The translations under genes were made by a program, and so were the position numbers. The notes beneath the pieces were generated by a model, which had not been told where the DNA came from, ran no database searches, and worked only from the letters and a program-made list of their open reading frames with translations. DNA of 64,000 bases, taken from positions 40,013,890 to 40,077,889 of the forward strand of contig OY992540.1 in the NCBI GenBank assembly GCA_963921195.1, written 5' to 3'. Of the stretch, positions 23,101 through 30,359 are shown in pieces. Source of the stretch: Pegoplata infirma (Eukaryota > Arthropoda > Insecta > Diptera > Anthomyiidae). Each line of letters begins with the position of its first letter. Within the stretch, counting starts at the first letter, position 1.

Positions 23101-24712
23101 TGTTAATGTTAATGTTAATGTTAATGTTAATGTTAATGTTAATGTTAATGTTAATGTTAATGTTAATGTTAATGTTAATGTTAATGTTAATGTTAATGTT
23201 AATGTTAATGTTAATCCCGAGTAAAAATAAACATATATTACAATATATAACTTGATACAAACATAATAAATTATATATGATTATACATCCGTGAGATATT
23301 TTCTAAATTTTTTTAATGCAGTCACATGTAGTAATATATAATTGAATCATGATTCGGATTAAAAGGTGTACGGTTGATATAATTATATAAAATTACATGA
23401 GGGTCAATACAAAATTTGTTTTTCTGTATAATTTAATATAAAATTATATATATCCTATTCTGTTCCATATATAACACTATATGTTTCCATTTAACCAACA
23501 ATTTTCTAAGTTTTTAAGGCAAAGTATAAGAAACTTTTTAAAATGTTCCTAAACATTTCCTTGTTAGGGTTATGTATATCACCTATCTGGTTCGAAGCGT
23601 ACCCGAACATTTTTTTGTTTAAGAAAATTATATGTTTGGTGAATGTATCGTTGACCTGTGGTGTAACTCAACCCAAACCAAAAAACACCAGGATTTTACA
23701 TGTTTTTATGCAATTAGATCTAATTAGATCCACTAATATATGGCAATGTCTGGTCAAAACTCGGATGAAATCAAATCATATTTTATACAAATTGATCTTT
23801 TTTAATGCAAAAACATCCACCATTTTTCGGATCAAATTGCGTTTAATTATATATTGTATTACATATCAATATATATTGCATCATATAAAAATTTTTACTC
23901 GGGATGTTAATGTTAATGTTAATGTTAATGTTAATGTTAATGTTAATGTTAATGTTAATGTTAATGTTAATGTTAATGTTAATGTTAATGTTAATGTTAA
24001 TGTTAATGTTAATGTTAATGTTAATGTTAATGTTAATGTTAATGTTAATGTTAATGTTAATGTTAATGTTAATGTTAATGTTAATGTTAATGTTAATGTT
24101 AATGTTAATGTTAATGTTAATGTTAATGTTAATGTTAATGTTAATGTTAATGTTAATGTTAATGTTAATGTTAATGTTAATGTTAATGTTAATGAAAATT
24201 ATAGTTGTGTTTTATTCTACCCTTCCAATTTAATTATAAAAATAAAATGTTTGAGCTCGAGGCCTGGATTTTTTTTTTATTAAAATTCTTCTTTATTAAT
24301 TTCCAATATTTCACTGCTCCCTAGTAGCATCCTCAGGGAGTATAATGGACTTTAAATAAAAACACAAAATTCTAAAAATTAACATTGCTTATAATTCATT
24401 TTTTAAATCTTGTGTTTTTATTTAAAATCCATTATACTCCCTGAGGATGCCATTAATAAATAAAAATTGTAATTAAAGAAAACCCCAGGCCTCGAGCTTA
24501 AACATTTTATTTTTATAAGTTACTGTGAATGTGAAAGTGAATGTTTTAATGTTTTCATTTGCACTTTTTTTTTCTTTTAGGAACGTGTTTATGAAGAACG
24601 AAGTTTAACTACCGAAACAGCCTCTTCAAGTCTATTTGTACCAACGCCCTCACCATCGGCATCGCCATCTGTTAATAAAATACAACTATCAACTTTATCA
24701 ACAATAGCGTAA
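4707..24712 (+). CDS. Lrp4: LRP4-type LDL receptor-related protein (5' partial, 11 exons)
   Basis: Spliced from 4707-5160, 5380-5501, 5568-5759, 10289-11970, 15212-15786, 15849-16888, 20906-21031, 21098-21215, 21395-21872, 21935-22092 and 24581-24712. All introns are GT-AG and all phases match, giving 1,691 codons plus stop. Modules in order: five LDLa (CDG..DC..xSDE type), two EGF (the second is calcium-binding type, DIDEC), then four six-bladed YWTD propellers each closed by an EGF of GGCSHLCL type, an acidic stalk (EDPDD, NDDFYEDDF), a transmembrane helix and a cytoplasmic tail with NPNY. LRP4 is a cell-surface receptor; in vertebrates it binds agrin and Wnt inhibitors at synapses, and Drosophila has an orthologue. 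LDLa modules ahead of the propellers exclude the arrow/LRP5/6 layout. The first visible codon is split, so signal peptide and probably further LDLa modules are upstream. Vertebrate LRP4 has about 1,900 residues. Confidence 0.93.
5380..5501 (+). CDS. Lrp4: Lrp4 exon: end of LDLa 4, start of LDLa 5
   Basis: Acceptor AAATTCAG, donor GTAAGT at 5502. It begins RSWLCDGYPDC, completing LDLa 4 with GEDEVDC, then opens LDLa 5 (CDPGQFLCP). LDLa 5 carries an insertion with a possible N-glycosylation site (NIT) before the next junction. The exon ends with two bases of a lysine codon, so this LDLa domain is also split by an intron. Confidence 0.88.
5568..5759 (+). CDS. Lrp4: Lrp4 exon: end of LDLa 5 and first EGF module
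   Basis: Acceptor GAATTTCAG at 5567, donor GTAAGT at 5760. It completes LDLa 5 (CDGQNDCPLGEDEMNC) and encodes the first EGF module (cysteines in CGDGSKCEQLC and CACRLGF). The last EGF cysteine is the first residue after the junction with the exon at 10289. The following intron is 4.5 kb. Confidence 0.88.
5761..7020 (-). mobile_element. LTR-retrotransposon fragments with tRNA-Lys primer sites (in Lrp4 intron)
   Basis: On the - strand, 6257 down to about 6243 reads TGGCGCCCAACGTGG, the complement of the 3' end of a dipteran tRNA-Lys(CTT), as used by gypsy-group elements. A second, mutated site (TGGCACCCAACGTGAGGC) lies at 6530-6513. Both are preceded in - sense by the same diverged sequence (TTCCACAAGTTTCAATATTACA and its relative), i.e. 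two LTR ends about 270 bp apart. No gag or pol frame survives. LTR outer borders cannot be fixed. Confidence 0.5.
8817..9822. mobile_element. Long-inverted-repeat element, CACCGCTCAA ends, TAT target duplication
   Basis: The ends read CACCGCTCAA and TTGAGCGGTG, flanked on both sides by TAT (8814-8816, 9823-9825). About 200 bp inside each end pair as inverted repeats, including 'attcgcgattgaaaatgcgaaaaa' and 'agcctgcacagcag' blocks. No transposase frame is present. A relative with the same end and a TAA duplication is at 62804-63502. A 3-bp AT-rich duplication is typical of PIF/Harbinger elements, which is an inference here. It interrupts the intronic ~120-bp repeat. Confidence 0.8.
9430..9552. 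repeat. Palindromic insertion inside the 8817-9822 element
   Basis: The two halves pair over about 45 bp: TGGATTTTTTTACTAACGTG and ATAAATTATCC on the left match GGATAATTTAT and CACGTTAGCATAAAAATCCA on the right, with a small loop. It is probably a small hairpin MITE nested in the larger element. Confidence 0.65.
10289..11970 (+). CDS. Lrp4: Lrp4 exon: EGF 2, propeller 1, EGF 3, most of propeller 2
   Basis: Acceptor CTTTTCAG, donor GTAAGT at 11971. This is the longest exon. It starts with the calcium-binding EGF (DIDECQYL, CSCESGY). Propeller 1 follows with blades ending LFWSD, LFWTD, VFWTDWG, LYWAD and FWTDW, and WPNGLTIDY in the conserved position. A short EGF (GGCSHLCLPN) leads into propeller 2 (IYWTD, LYWTD, MFWTDWG, WPNGLAIDY). 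The exon ends after one base of a glycine codon. Confidence 0.95.
11985..12530. repeat. TTGTAAAATTACAA-type repeats in Lrp4 intron
   Basis: Directly after the donor at 11971 there are repeated blocks of 'ttgtaaaattacaa', 'caagctttttaccaat' and 'ctacctcc(t)atttgaca' at roughly 110-120 bp spacing. The motif TTGTAATTTTACAA is itself self-complementary. It grades into the ~38-bp minisatellite from about 12540. Confidence 0.55.
12540..15150. repeat. ~38-bp degenerate minisatellite, first Lrp4 intron block
   Basis: Almost the whole intron consists of variants of CACGATTTTAGTACTAAAG followed by TCTAGTATCTTTAAAAATC, about 38 bp per unit, with many indels. The TTTAGTACTAAA core is self-complementary. 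The block is interrupted by a pogo/Tigger-like MITE at 13732-14040. The same unit fills a second intron at 16915-20220. Confidence 0.8.
13732..14040. mobile_element. Pogo/Tigger-like MITE with TA target duplication
   Basis: A 309-bp element with ends CAGTTGAACCTCGATTATCC and the inverted form GGATAATAGAGGTTCAACTG, one mismatch in 22 bases, flanked by TA (13730-13731 and 14041-14042). The CAGTTGAACCTC start and TA target are those of pogo/Tigger-type Tc1-mariner elements. The interior repeats 'gcacggataatagaggtaaa' and 'gcacggttaatagaggtaaa' twice. No coding frame: a non-autonomous copy. Confidence 0.88.
15212..15786 (+). CDS. Lrp4: Lrp4 exon: end of propeller 2, EGF 4, start of propeller 3
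   Basis: Acceptor TTTCCCAG, donor GTAAGT at 15787. The first two bases complete the split glycine codon. It reads GLSHPFGLDV, VYWTDWDTKSVSSADK, then the EGF CDSANGGCSHLCL with CACPVGV, then the opening blades of propeller 3 (IYWSD). It ends on a whole methionine codon, before IYWADAG in the next exon. Confidence 0.93.
15849..16888 (+). CDS. Lrp4: Lrp4 exon: propeller 3, EGF 5, first half of propeller 4
   Basis: Acceptor TTTTTAAG (an AAG acceptor), donor GTAAGT at 16889. It encodes IYWADAG, LFWTDWG, WPNGLSLDL, IYWVDAQ and IYWTDW of propeller 3, the EGF CGFNNGGCSHLCL with CKCSIGL, and the first three blades of propeller 4 (LYVAD, IYWSD). The exon ends with two bases of a glycine codon. The following intron is 4.0 kb. 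Confidence 0.94.
16915..20215. repeat. ~38-bp degenerate minisatellite, second Lrp4 intron block
   Basis: The same unit as at 12540-15150 (CACGATTTTAGTACT, then 'aatttagaactaaa', then 'tctgataactttaaaaatc'). The copies here carry more variants with 'gtactcgaattaagaac'. A longer direct duplication is visible around 18110-18240. The block fills the intron from just after the donor at 16889 to about 20215. Confidence 0.8.
18682..18750 (-). mobile_element. 5'-truncated 3' tail of the LOA/R1-like retrotransposon
   Basis: About 70 bp here are the reverse complement of 52304-52375 with few mismatches (GATCACAACGGACCTCAGA-type start, ACGTAAAAC, CAGTAGCC). In the second place this tract directly follows decayed retrotransposon coding sequence. 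A short 3'-end-only copy is the expected product of 5'-truncated LINE insertion. Confidence 0.65.
20216..20750. mobile_element. Unidentified insertion, possibly a decayed hAT-like element
   Basis: This stretch interrupts the 38-bp minisatellite character just before exon 20906. The left margin has CAGGACTTCTCAATAAC and CGACCCC; the right margin, inverted, has CAATGGTTCTTAAACGG and GGGGTCACG. These weakly resemble hAT ends of the CAGTGGTTCTTAA type. I see no target duplication and no frame, so the assignment is tentative. Confidence 0.3.
20906..21031 (+). CDS. Lrp4: Lrp4 exon: propeller 4 blade (LFWADWE)
   Basis: A 126-bp exon with acceptor TCTTCAG and donor GTAAGT at 21032. It encodes YLFWADWETPSRIERSLLDG and FPTGLTLDFE, one YWTD-type blade of propeller 4. 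It lies beyond a 4-kb repeat-filled intron; both ends are phase-compatible with its neighbours. Confidence 0.92.
21098..21215 (+). CDS. Lrp4: Lrp4 exon: propeller 4 blade (LLWADAL)
   Basis: Acceptor CCCTAG at 21097 (a TAG acceptor), donor GTAACT at 21216, slightly off consensus. It encodes NRRLLWADALEDNIGQVDF and HPFGLTM, the next blade of propeller 4. The flanking introns are 66 and 179 bp. Confidence 0.9.
21395..21872 (+). CDS. Lrp4: Lrp4 exon: last propeller blade, EGF 6, stalk, transmembrane helix
   Basis: Acceptor TATCTTCAG, donor GTAAGT at 21873. It encodes IYWTDWYNKSVFRA, then EGF CSQDNGGCTHLCL with CACPDRP, then an acidic juxtamembrane stalk (IIEDPDDV, DDFYEDDFRAP), then the helix MVVIIATIVALIFLFVMIAL from about 21803. 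The hydrophobic segment ends at the exon junction. A single helix with the ligand-binding part before it fits a type I receptor. Confidence 0.94.
21935..22092 (+). CDS. Lrp4: Lrp4 exon: cytoplasmic tail with NPNY motif
   Basis: Acceptor TTCATAG at 21934, donor GTAAGT at 22093. It starts with the basic stop-transfer stretch (KHPKPKRHSRG) and contains FSNPNY at 22009-22023. NPxY is the classic endocytosis and PTB-adaptor motif of LDL-receptor family tails. It ends KNDRSH on a whole codon before a 2.5-kb intron. Confidence 0.92.
22125..23215. repeat. Perfect (TTAATG)n hexamer array, 1,091 bp
   Basis: Starts 33 bp after the donor of the last Lrp4 intron and runs without a visible interruption or substitution for about 182 units. 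Two frames on each strand are open because a hexamer keeps frame (LM, VN; IN, LT dipeptides), which produces long spurious ORFs. It continues after the insertion at 23216-23903. Confidence 0.97.
23216..23903. mobile_element. Inverted-repeat element inserted in the hexamer array (CCCGAGTAAAAA family)
   Basis: Begins CCCGAGTAAAAAT and ends ATTTTTACTCGGG. The dinucleotide AT of the array is present on both sides (23214-23215, 23904-23905). Removing the element and one AT leaves 1,380 bp of array, exactly 230 hexamers in phase, which confirms a clean insertion. Internally it is AT-rich with imperfect inverted arms containing 'atatatt' tracts; no transposase frame is seen. Related copies lie at 39891-40426 and 45495-46675. 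Confidence 0.9.
23904..24194. repeat. Second part of the (TTAATG)n array, 291 bp
   Basis: The same perfect hexamer in the same phase as 22125-23215, resuming directly after the inserted element and ending at AATG 24191-24194. Confidence 0.97.
24232..24521. mobile_element. Hairpin MITE just upstream of the last Lrp4 exon
   Basis: The outer arms pair: TTATAAAAATAAAATGTTTG with GAGCTCGAGGCCTGG on the left match CCAGGCCTCGAGCTTAAAC and ATTTTATTTTTATAA on the right. A second arm pair lies inside: CATCCTCAGGGAGTATAATG and its reverse complement CATTATACTCCCTGAGGATG, each followed by a TTTAAATAAAAACACAA-type stretch. The whole tract can fold into one long hairpin with an interior bulge. It ends 59 bp before the last acceptor. 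Confidence 0.85.
24581..24712 (+). CDS. Lrp4: Lrp4 last exon: C-terminal tail and stop codon
   Basis: Acceptor TTTCTTTTAG, phase 0. It encodes a Ser/Thr/Pro-rich tail (VPTPSPSASPSV) ending LSTLSTIA, stop TAA at 24710-24712. The last three residues T-I-A loosely fit a class I PDZ ligand; vertebrate LRP4 also ends in a PDZ ligand, but this comparison is an inference. Identification rests on the open phase-0 frame and a good pyrimidine tract. Confidence 0.8.
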   Translation, partial: ERVYEERSLTTETASSSLFVPTPSPSASPSVNKIQLSTLSTIA

Positions 24713-24804
24713 AAGTTTTTCCCCATAAAAATAACAAAATCAGCGAATTGTTATATGGAATTCAATAGTATTTATGGATCTCATATCATTATATTATTAT
24801 TTTA

Positions 24805-24810
24805 AATAAA
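24805..24810 (+). promoter_or_regulatory. Lrp4: Candidate Lrp4 polyadenylation signal
   Basis: AATAAA 93 bp after the stop codon, the first such hexamer in the presumed 3' UTR, in an AT-rich context. The real cleavage site is not provable from sequence. Confidence 0.4.
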
Positions 24811-24923
24811 AAGTTTGATACAACATTTAGATAAAAAAGTGTTAAAGGTGAGATTTATATGTATATAAAAGTACCATTTCTTCAATTAAATTCAATAACT
24901 TTGAAACTAAAAAAAGGTCCCTT

Positions 24924-25349
24924 GTTGGGCGCCAAAATTTAAATTCAAATATAAGTGGTTTTAATAACATTGAAGAAATGCAGCTTCTTTAAATATAAAA
25001 ATCTCTCAATTTAGCTATCTAAAAAAAACAAATTTTAAAGCAACTTCCCACAAATACATAAAATTTTAAACAGCAAATATTTCGTATCTCTAATAAAAAG
25101 AGTTTAAGGTAGATAACATTTTATGAGGCTTATGGCAGCTATCTATAATGACAAATAAGTCTTTGTTCCCAATAGGAATCTTTTCTTGTAGCTGTTTAGT
25201 ATTCACTTGCTGTTTACTCAATTCCTCTCTTTTAGAGAATGCTGTGAATTAACTTCTTTTGTTTTAGTAACTACTCTGTGAGAGTAACAATTTAGCTTAG
25301 CAAGCTTTAAGTTACTCTCATCTAATACTGTACTCTTTAAGAGGCAACA
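24924..25349 (-). mobile_element. Solo LTR with tRNA-Lys-type primer site
   Basis: On the - strand a TGTTGCCTCTTAAAGAGTAC start at 25349 leads down to TTGGCGCCCAACAAGGGACC at about 24935-24917. TGGCGCC plus CAAC is a tRNA-Lys-type primer-binding site of gypsy-group retrotransposons. Between them are paired motifs GTTACTCTCACAGAGTAG and GATGAGAGTAACTTAAAG. No coding sequence follows on the - strand because the Lrp4 end lies there. LTR borders are approximate. Confidence 0.5.
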
Positions 25350-25749
25350 AAATTTCTCTTTTTTTTAATTTTTTTTTAATTAATAAAAATAAAAATTAAA
25401 TATCTTAAAGATATTTCAGAATAGCGTGTAATTCATAATACACTTTAGTAATTGGAGTTATCGTAACTCTTAAATTTTTTTAAACAATTTTTTTAACATC
25501 AATATAAATTAACATTGAAATATAAGTTAAATTGACATATTATATTTGTCAAAATAAAAAAAAAAAACAAATTTAATATTTAAAAAAAGATCAATATTTA
25601 AGAACATAAATTTGATTGATCTAAGTAAAACAACCAAAAAAATATAACAAAAAGTTTAAACTCTCAAAACACAGAAAAATATATTGAGCTGAAGATTGTA
25701 AAGGTTAAATAAAATAAGAAATAATTTAAAGTTTTAAAAAAGTTTTTGA

Positions 25750-26340
25750 AAAGTTTTTAATGTTTATGAACTTTGTATAATATCAAACGTTAAATGTTTA
25801 TAAACATTCCATGTTTAGGAAAATAAACATTTTATGTTTATGAACATTGTATGCGTATAACCATTACATTTTTATAAACATTGAATGTTTATAAACATTT
25901 TATGTTTATGAACTTTGAATGCTCATAAACTTTGAATGTTTAAAAACATTTTGTGTTTATAAGGATTCGATGTTTATAAAATTTATAAAGAATTTTTGTT
26001 AATAAACATTTAGTTTTTATAAACATTTTATGTTAATAACCTTTAAATGTTTAAACTCATTTGTTGTTTATAAATATTTAGTGTATGCTTTAAGACATTA
26101 AATGCTTATATACATTTTATGTTTATAAACATTTTTTGTTTAGAATTATTTTGGTTTATAAACACTTTATTTTGATTTTATAAACATAAGTTAATAAAAT
26201 TTGGCGTTTGTAAACTATATATAATGTTCTTAAAAGTTTTATGTTTTAAGTGTTATAAAAATTTATAAACATTTATTAATTTTTATGTTTTAAAATCTTT
26301 TACTGGTTGTAGTATTCTATTTTGATTTCAAAAAAATTAA
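25750..26340. repeat. Diffuse TTTATAAACATTTTATG repeats
   Basis: About 25-30 loosely spaced copies of 'gtttataaacatt' variants, each largely self-complementary (TTTATAAA). They form a graded transition into the 13-bp array that follows. The preceding 25350-25750 is featureless AT-rich sequence. Confidence 0.6.
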
Positions 26341-26579
26341 GTTTTGTAATCGCAAATAGATGAAAATCTAATATGTTGCTAGCAACATTCATTAAAATCA
26401 AGAACTGTTATTTTGAATCTATTACGTTTAAAATGTTAACAAAGAAAATATTTTTTAAATTTTATGTTGACCAAAACTGTTGCATGGCAATGTTGCTTCA
26501 AAATTTTTTGAACAAGTTTGGTACACAATGTTGGCGCCTAATCTTGGATAACAGTGTTTATAGACAATGGCCATAAGAA

Positions 26580-29350
26580 ATATTTGCAAAAAATTTTTGT
26601 AAACAATATTTATGAACAACATTTGTAAACAATATTTGTAAACAATATTTTTAAACAATATTTGTAAATAATATTTGTAAACAATATTTGAAACAATATT
26701 TGTAAACAACATTTCTAACAATGTTGATAAAGAAAGTTGATTAACAATTTTGATAAGCAGTGTTGATAAACAATGCTGATAAGCAATGTTTATAAACAAT
26801 GTTTATAAACAATGTTTATAAACAATGTTATAAACAATGTTTATAAACAATGCTTATAAGCAATGTTAATAAAAAATGTTGATACATTTTGTTGAGAAAA
26901 TGTTGATAAACAATGTTCACAAACAATGTTGATAAAAAATGTTGATAAACAATAAATGATAAACAATGTTAATAAACAATGTTGATAAACAAAGTTGACA
27001 AACAATGTTGATAACCAATTTTAATATTCAACTTTGATGAGCATTTTTGATAAACAATGTTTATAAACAATGTTGATAAACAATGTTGATAAACAATGTT
27101 GATAAACAATGTTGATAATCAATTCCAATAAGCAATGTCGATAATCAATGTTGATAAACAAAGTTGACCAACAATGTTGATAAACAATTTTAATAAACAA
27201 TGTTGATTTGCATTGTTGATAAACAATGTTTATAAACAATGTTGATAAGCAATGTTGATAAACAATGTTTTAAAGAAAATGTTTATAAGCAATGTTATAA
27301 AACAAATATTGACAAGCAATGTTGATAAACAATATTATAAAAAATGTGAATAAACAATGTTGATAAACAATTCTGATAAACAATGTTGATAGACAATGTC
27401 TATAATTTATGTTTAATAAACAAAGTTAATAAACAATATTGATAAGCGTTGTTGATAAACCATGTTGATAAACAATGTTGATGAACAATGTTGATAAACA
27501 CTGTCGGTAAGCAATGTCGGAACACAATATTGACAATGTTGACAATGTTGATAAACAATGTTCACAAACAATGTTGATAAACAATGTTGATAAACAATGT
27601 TGATAATCAATGCCAATAAGCAATGTCGATAATCAATGTTGATAAACAACGTTTACCAACAATGTTGATAAACAATTTTAATAAACAATGTTGATGAGCA
27701 TTGTTGATAAACAATGCTTATAAACAATGTTGATAAGCAATCTTGATAAACAATGTTTTAAAAAAAAAAATTATTAGCAATGTTGATAAACAATATTATA
27801 AAAAATGTGGATAAACAATGTTGATAAACAATTCTGATAAACAATGTTGATAAACAATGTTGATAAACAATGTTGATAAGCAATGTTAATAAACAATTTT
27901 GATAAACTATGTTGATAAACAATGTTGATAAACAATGTTGGTAAACAATGTTGATAGTCAATGTCTATAATTTATGTTTAATAAACAAAGTTAATAAACA
28001 ATGTTGATAAACAATGTTGATAAACAATGTTGATAAACAATATTGATAAACAATATTGATAAACAATGTTGATAAACACTGTCGGTAAGCAATGTCGGAA
28101 CACAATATTGACAAAATATTGTTAGACAAAGTTGTTAAACAATGTTGCTGGCATGGTTCGTACAATATTGATATTATTGTTTAGTTACATTTTATATCAA
28201 CATTGGACACAAACCATGTTAAGCAACAAAGGATCTAAGTAACATCGTTAATCAGCACTTGCTAAGCAATGGCACCTTGCATTTTGCAAAATATTTGTGA
28301 AATGTTGGTCATTGAAATTTTGGCAAAAAAATGTTGCTAAACAATGAAATACAGAAGTCAAGAACAGTTTCAAATTTCGCAAGCCTTTTTGTTTTGGTCA
28401 ATAAAGTTGCAAAACAATGTTGCACCTTAATGTTGTAAAACAATGTGGCTATACAATGTACCTCAACCATGTTATATTGTTGAGTAATGTTGATTAACAA
28501 TGTTTTCAAATAAAGTTAATAAAGACATTATTAAGAAATGGTAATATACACTGTTGATAAACAATGCTGATAAACAATGTTGATGAACAATGTTATTGAA
28601 CAATGTTGATAAAAAATTTTAATTAACAATGTTGATAAACAATGATAAACAATGATAAACAATGTTGATTAACAATGGTGATTAACAATGTCGATAAACA
28701 ATGTTGATAAACAATGTTGGTTACCAATGGTGAATAACAATTTTGATAAACAATGTTGTTTATCAATGTTTATAAATAATGTTAATAAGCAGTGTTGCTT
28801 TGGAATTTTGTGTTAAACAATGGGAGCATAAACTGTTGAAAACCAATGTTGGTAAGCAATGTTGGTAAACAATGTAGATAAATAATACTGATTAAGAAAT
28901 TTTGATAAAAAATGCTAATAAACAATGTTAACATACCATGTTTATAAAAAATATTGTTAAGCAATGTCGAGAAACAATGTTTCTAAACAATATTGTCAAA
29001 AAATGTTGCTCAAAATTTTGCTCAAAAATGTTGCTAAACAATGTTGTCAAAAAATGTTGCTCAAAATTTTGCTAAAAAAATGTTGCTAAAAAATGTTGCC
29101 ATTGAAATTTTCAAAAATATTTCTAAAAATTCTCAATGATCACCCCAAGCACTATTTCAAAAATTGTAGGTCAAAAATGTTGCTAAACAATGAAATACAT
29201 CAGTAAAGAATAGTTTGAAACTTTACATAGCTTTTAAATGCTGATATAAATACACAAAATTCCACAATGTTGGTAAGCAAACACAATGTTTATCAATAAT
29301 GTTGCAAAACAATGTTGCTAAATAATGTTACTCAACAATGTTGCTTAACA
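26580..29350. repeat. 13-bp satellite AATGTTGATAAAC
   Basis: A tandem array of AATGTTGATAAAC variants over about 2.7 kb, most regular around 27040-28080. A longer ~500-bp direct duplication is evident: 27040-27540 and 27680-28110 share the sequence of variants, including 'ctgtcggtaagcaatgtcgg' and 'gtctataatttatgtttaataa'. Thirteen bp times three gives 39, so ORFs on the - strand show a 13-residue peptide repeat (INIVYQHCLSTLF); this is a by-product. After 28140 the unit drifts to 'aatgttgctaaac' and 'aaaatgttgctcaaaatttt'. Confidence 0.85.
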
Positions 29351-29359
29351 CTACATATT

Positions 29360-30355
29360 TGTTAAAAAAATCCTTCATATTTCTTAACTTTTTTCATTTA
29401 ACTTTTATAAAATTCAGCTCAAAAACAATTTGAATACAATTTTTTTAAAAAACAAAAACGTAAAACAAAAACCCTTATTAAGATTAAACAAAATTTTTAA
29501 ATTAAACAACAACAAAAACCAAATATATAATGAAAATAATAAAAAAAAAATCCATGTGAATTCTTGTGCCAAAATAAGAAGTAAAAAATAAACAAAACAT
29601 GAAGAAATAAAACTAAATTGTTGTCAACAACAAAAAAAAAAACTAAATTAATATTTATGTATATTATATACATACAAAACAAATGTATATTTTTTTTAAT
29701 TTTTTATTTATAAAAATACATAATAGGTGTAACAATTAAAAAAAACTTAATAAAAATTAAAAAAACAAAAGACTTGAAAGAAAATTAAAATTAAAATCCC
29801 AAAAAATTGAATAAAAAAAAATAATTGATAAAAAATCTTTTAAATATTTTTATAAAATCTGGGAATTTAGTTTTAATATTTTATTCAAGTCTTTTAATTA
29901 TTATAAAATTGTATATATGAACAAAAAAACCAAAAAAAAAACCTAAAGAGAAAATCTTAATATCTGTATATAGATGTTATATGTATTTTTCATGTAATTG
30001 TGTATGTATTTTTCAAAATTTACTAAAAAAAAAACTAAAACTATAAATTTAAAAAATATTAAATATTTATAGAAAAGAAAAAAATAAATATAATACAATT
30101 GTTACAAAGTCATACCAAACATAACATTCAAAAGGGGCTCAATTTTTGTTATGTTTAAAATTATGTCTTCTAGCAATTATGGTTATATTTGTTTAGAGAA
30201 AAATAAAAACTAAAACATTTAAAAATATAAATTGTACATTCAATAATTTTCTATCACATATTAGTTTTTTATTAAATTGTTTCATTAATAAAATTAAAAT
30301 GATTTATTTTAAAATTTGGTAAAAATAGTTAAAAATTTGAAATATTTTTATAATA
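29360..30355. other. AT-rich sequence, nothing recognised
   Basis: Very AT-rich, with poly-A runs and stop codons in all frames. I see no exon, inverted repeat or known family here. Confidence 0.5.
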
Positions 30356-30359
30356 GTAA

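Noticed and set aside
22106..23260. Long ORFs of repeated IN, LM or VN dipeptides on both strands
   Set aside because: They are translations of the perfect hexamer array inside an LRP4 intron; no start context, domain or conservation supports a protein.
22125..24194. Telomere-like repeat
   Set aside because: TTAATG is not a known insect telomere motif (TTAGG), flies lack telomerase repeats, and the array is inside a gene.
4707..24712. Assignment to arrow (LRP5/6)
   Set aside because: In arrow the LDLa modules come after the four propellers; here they come before, and the tail lacks PPPSP motifs and has NPNY.
26455..28165. Several - strand ORFs with INIVYQHCLSTLF repeats
   Set aside because: They follow from a 13-bp satellite (three units make 39 bases) and shift with each indel.
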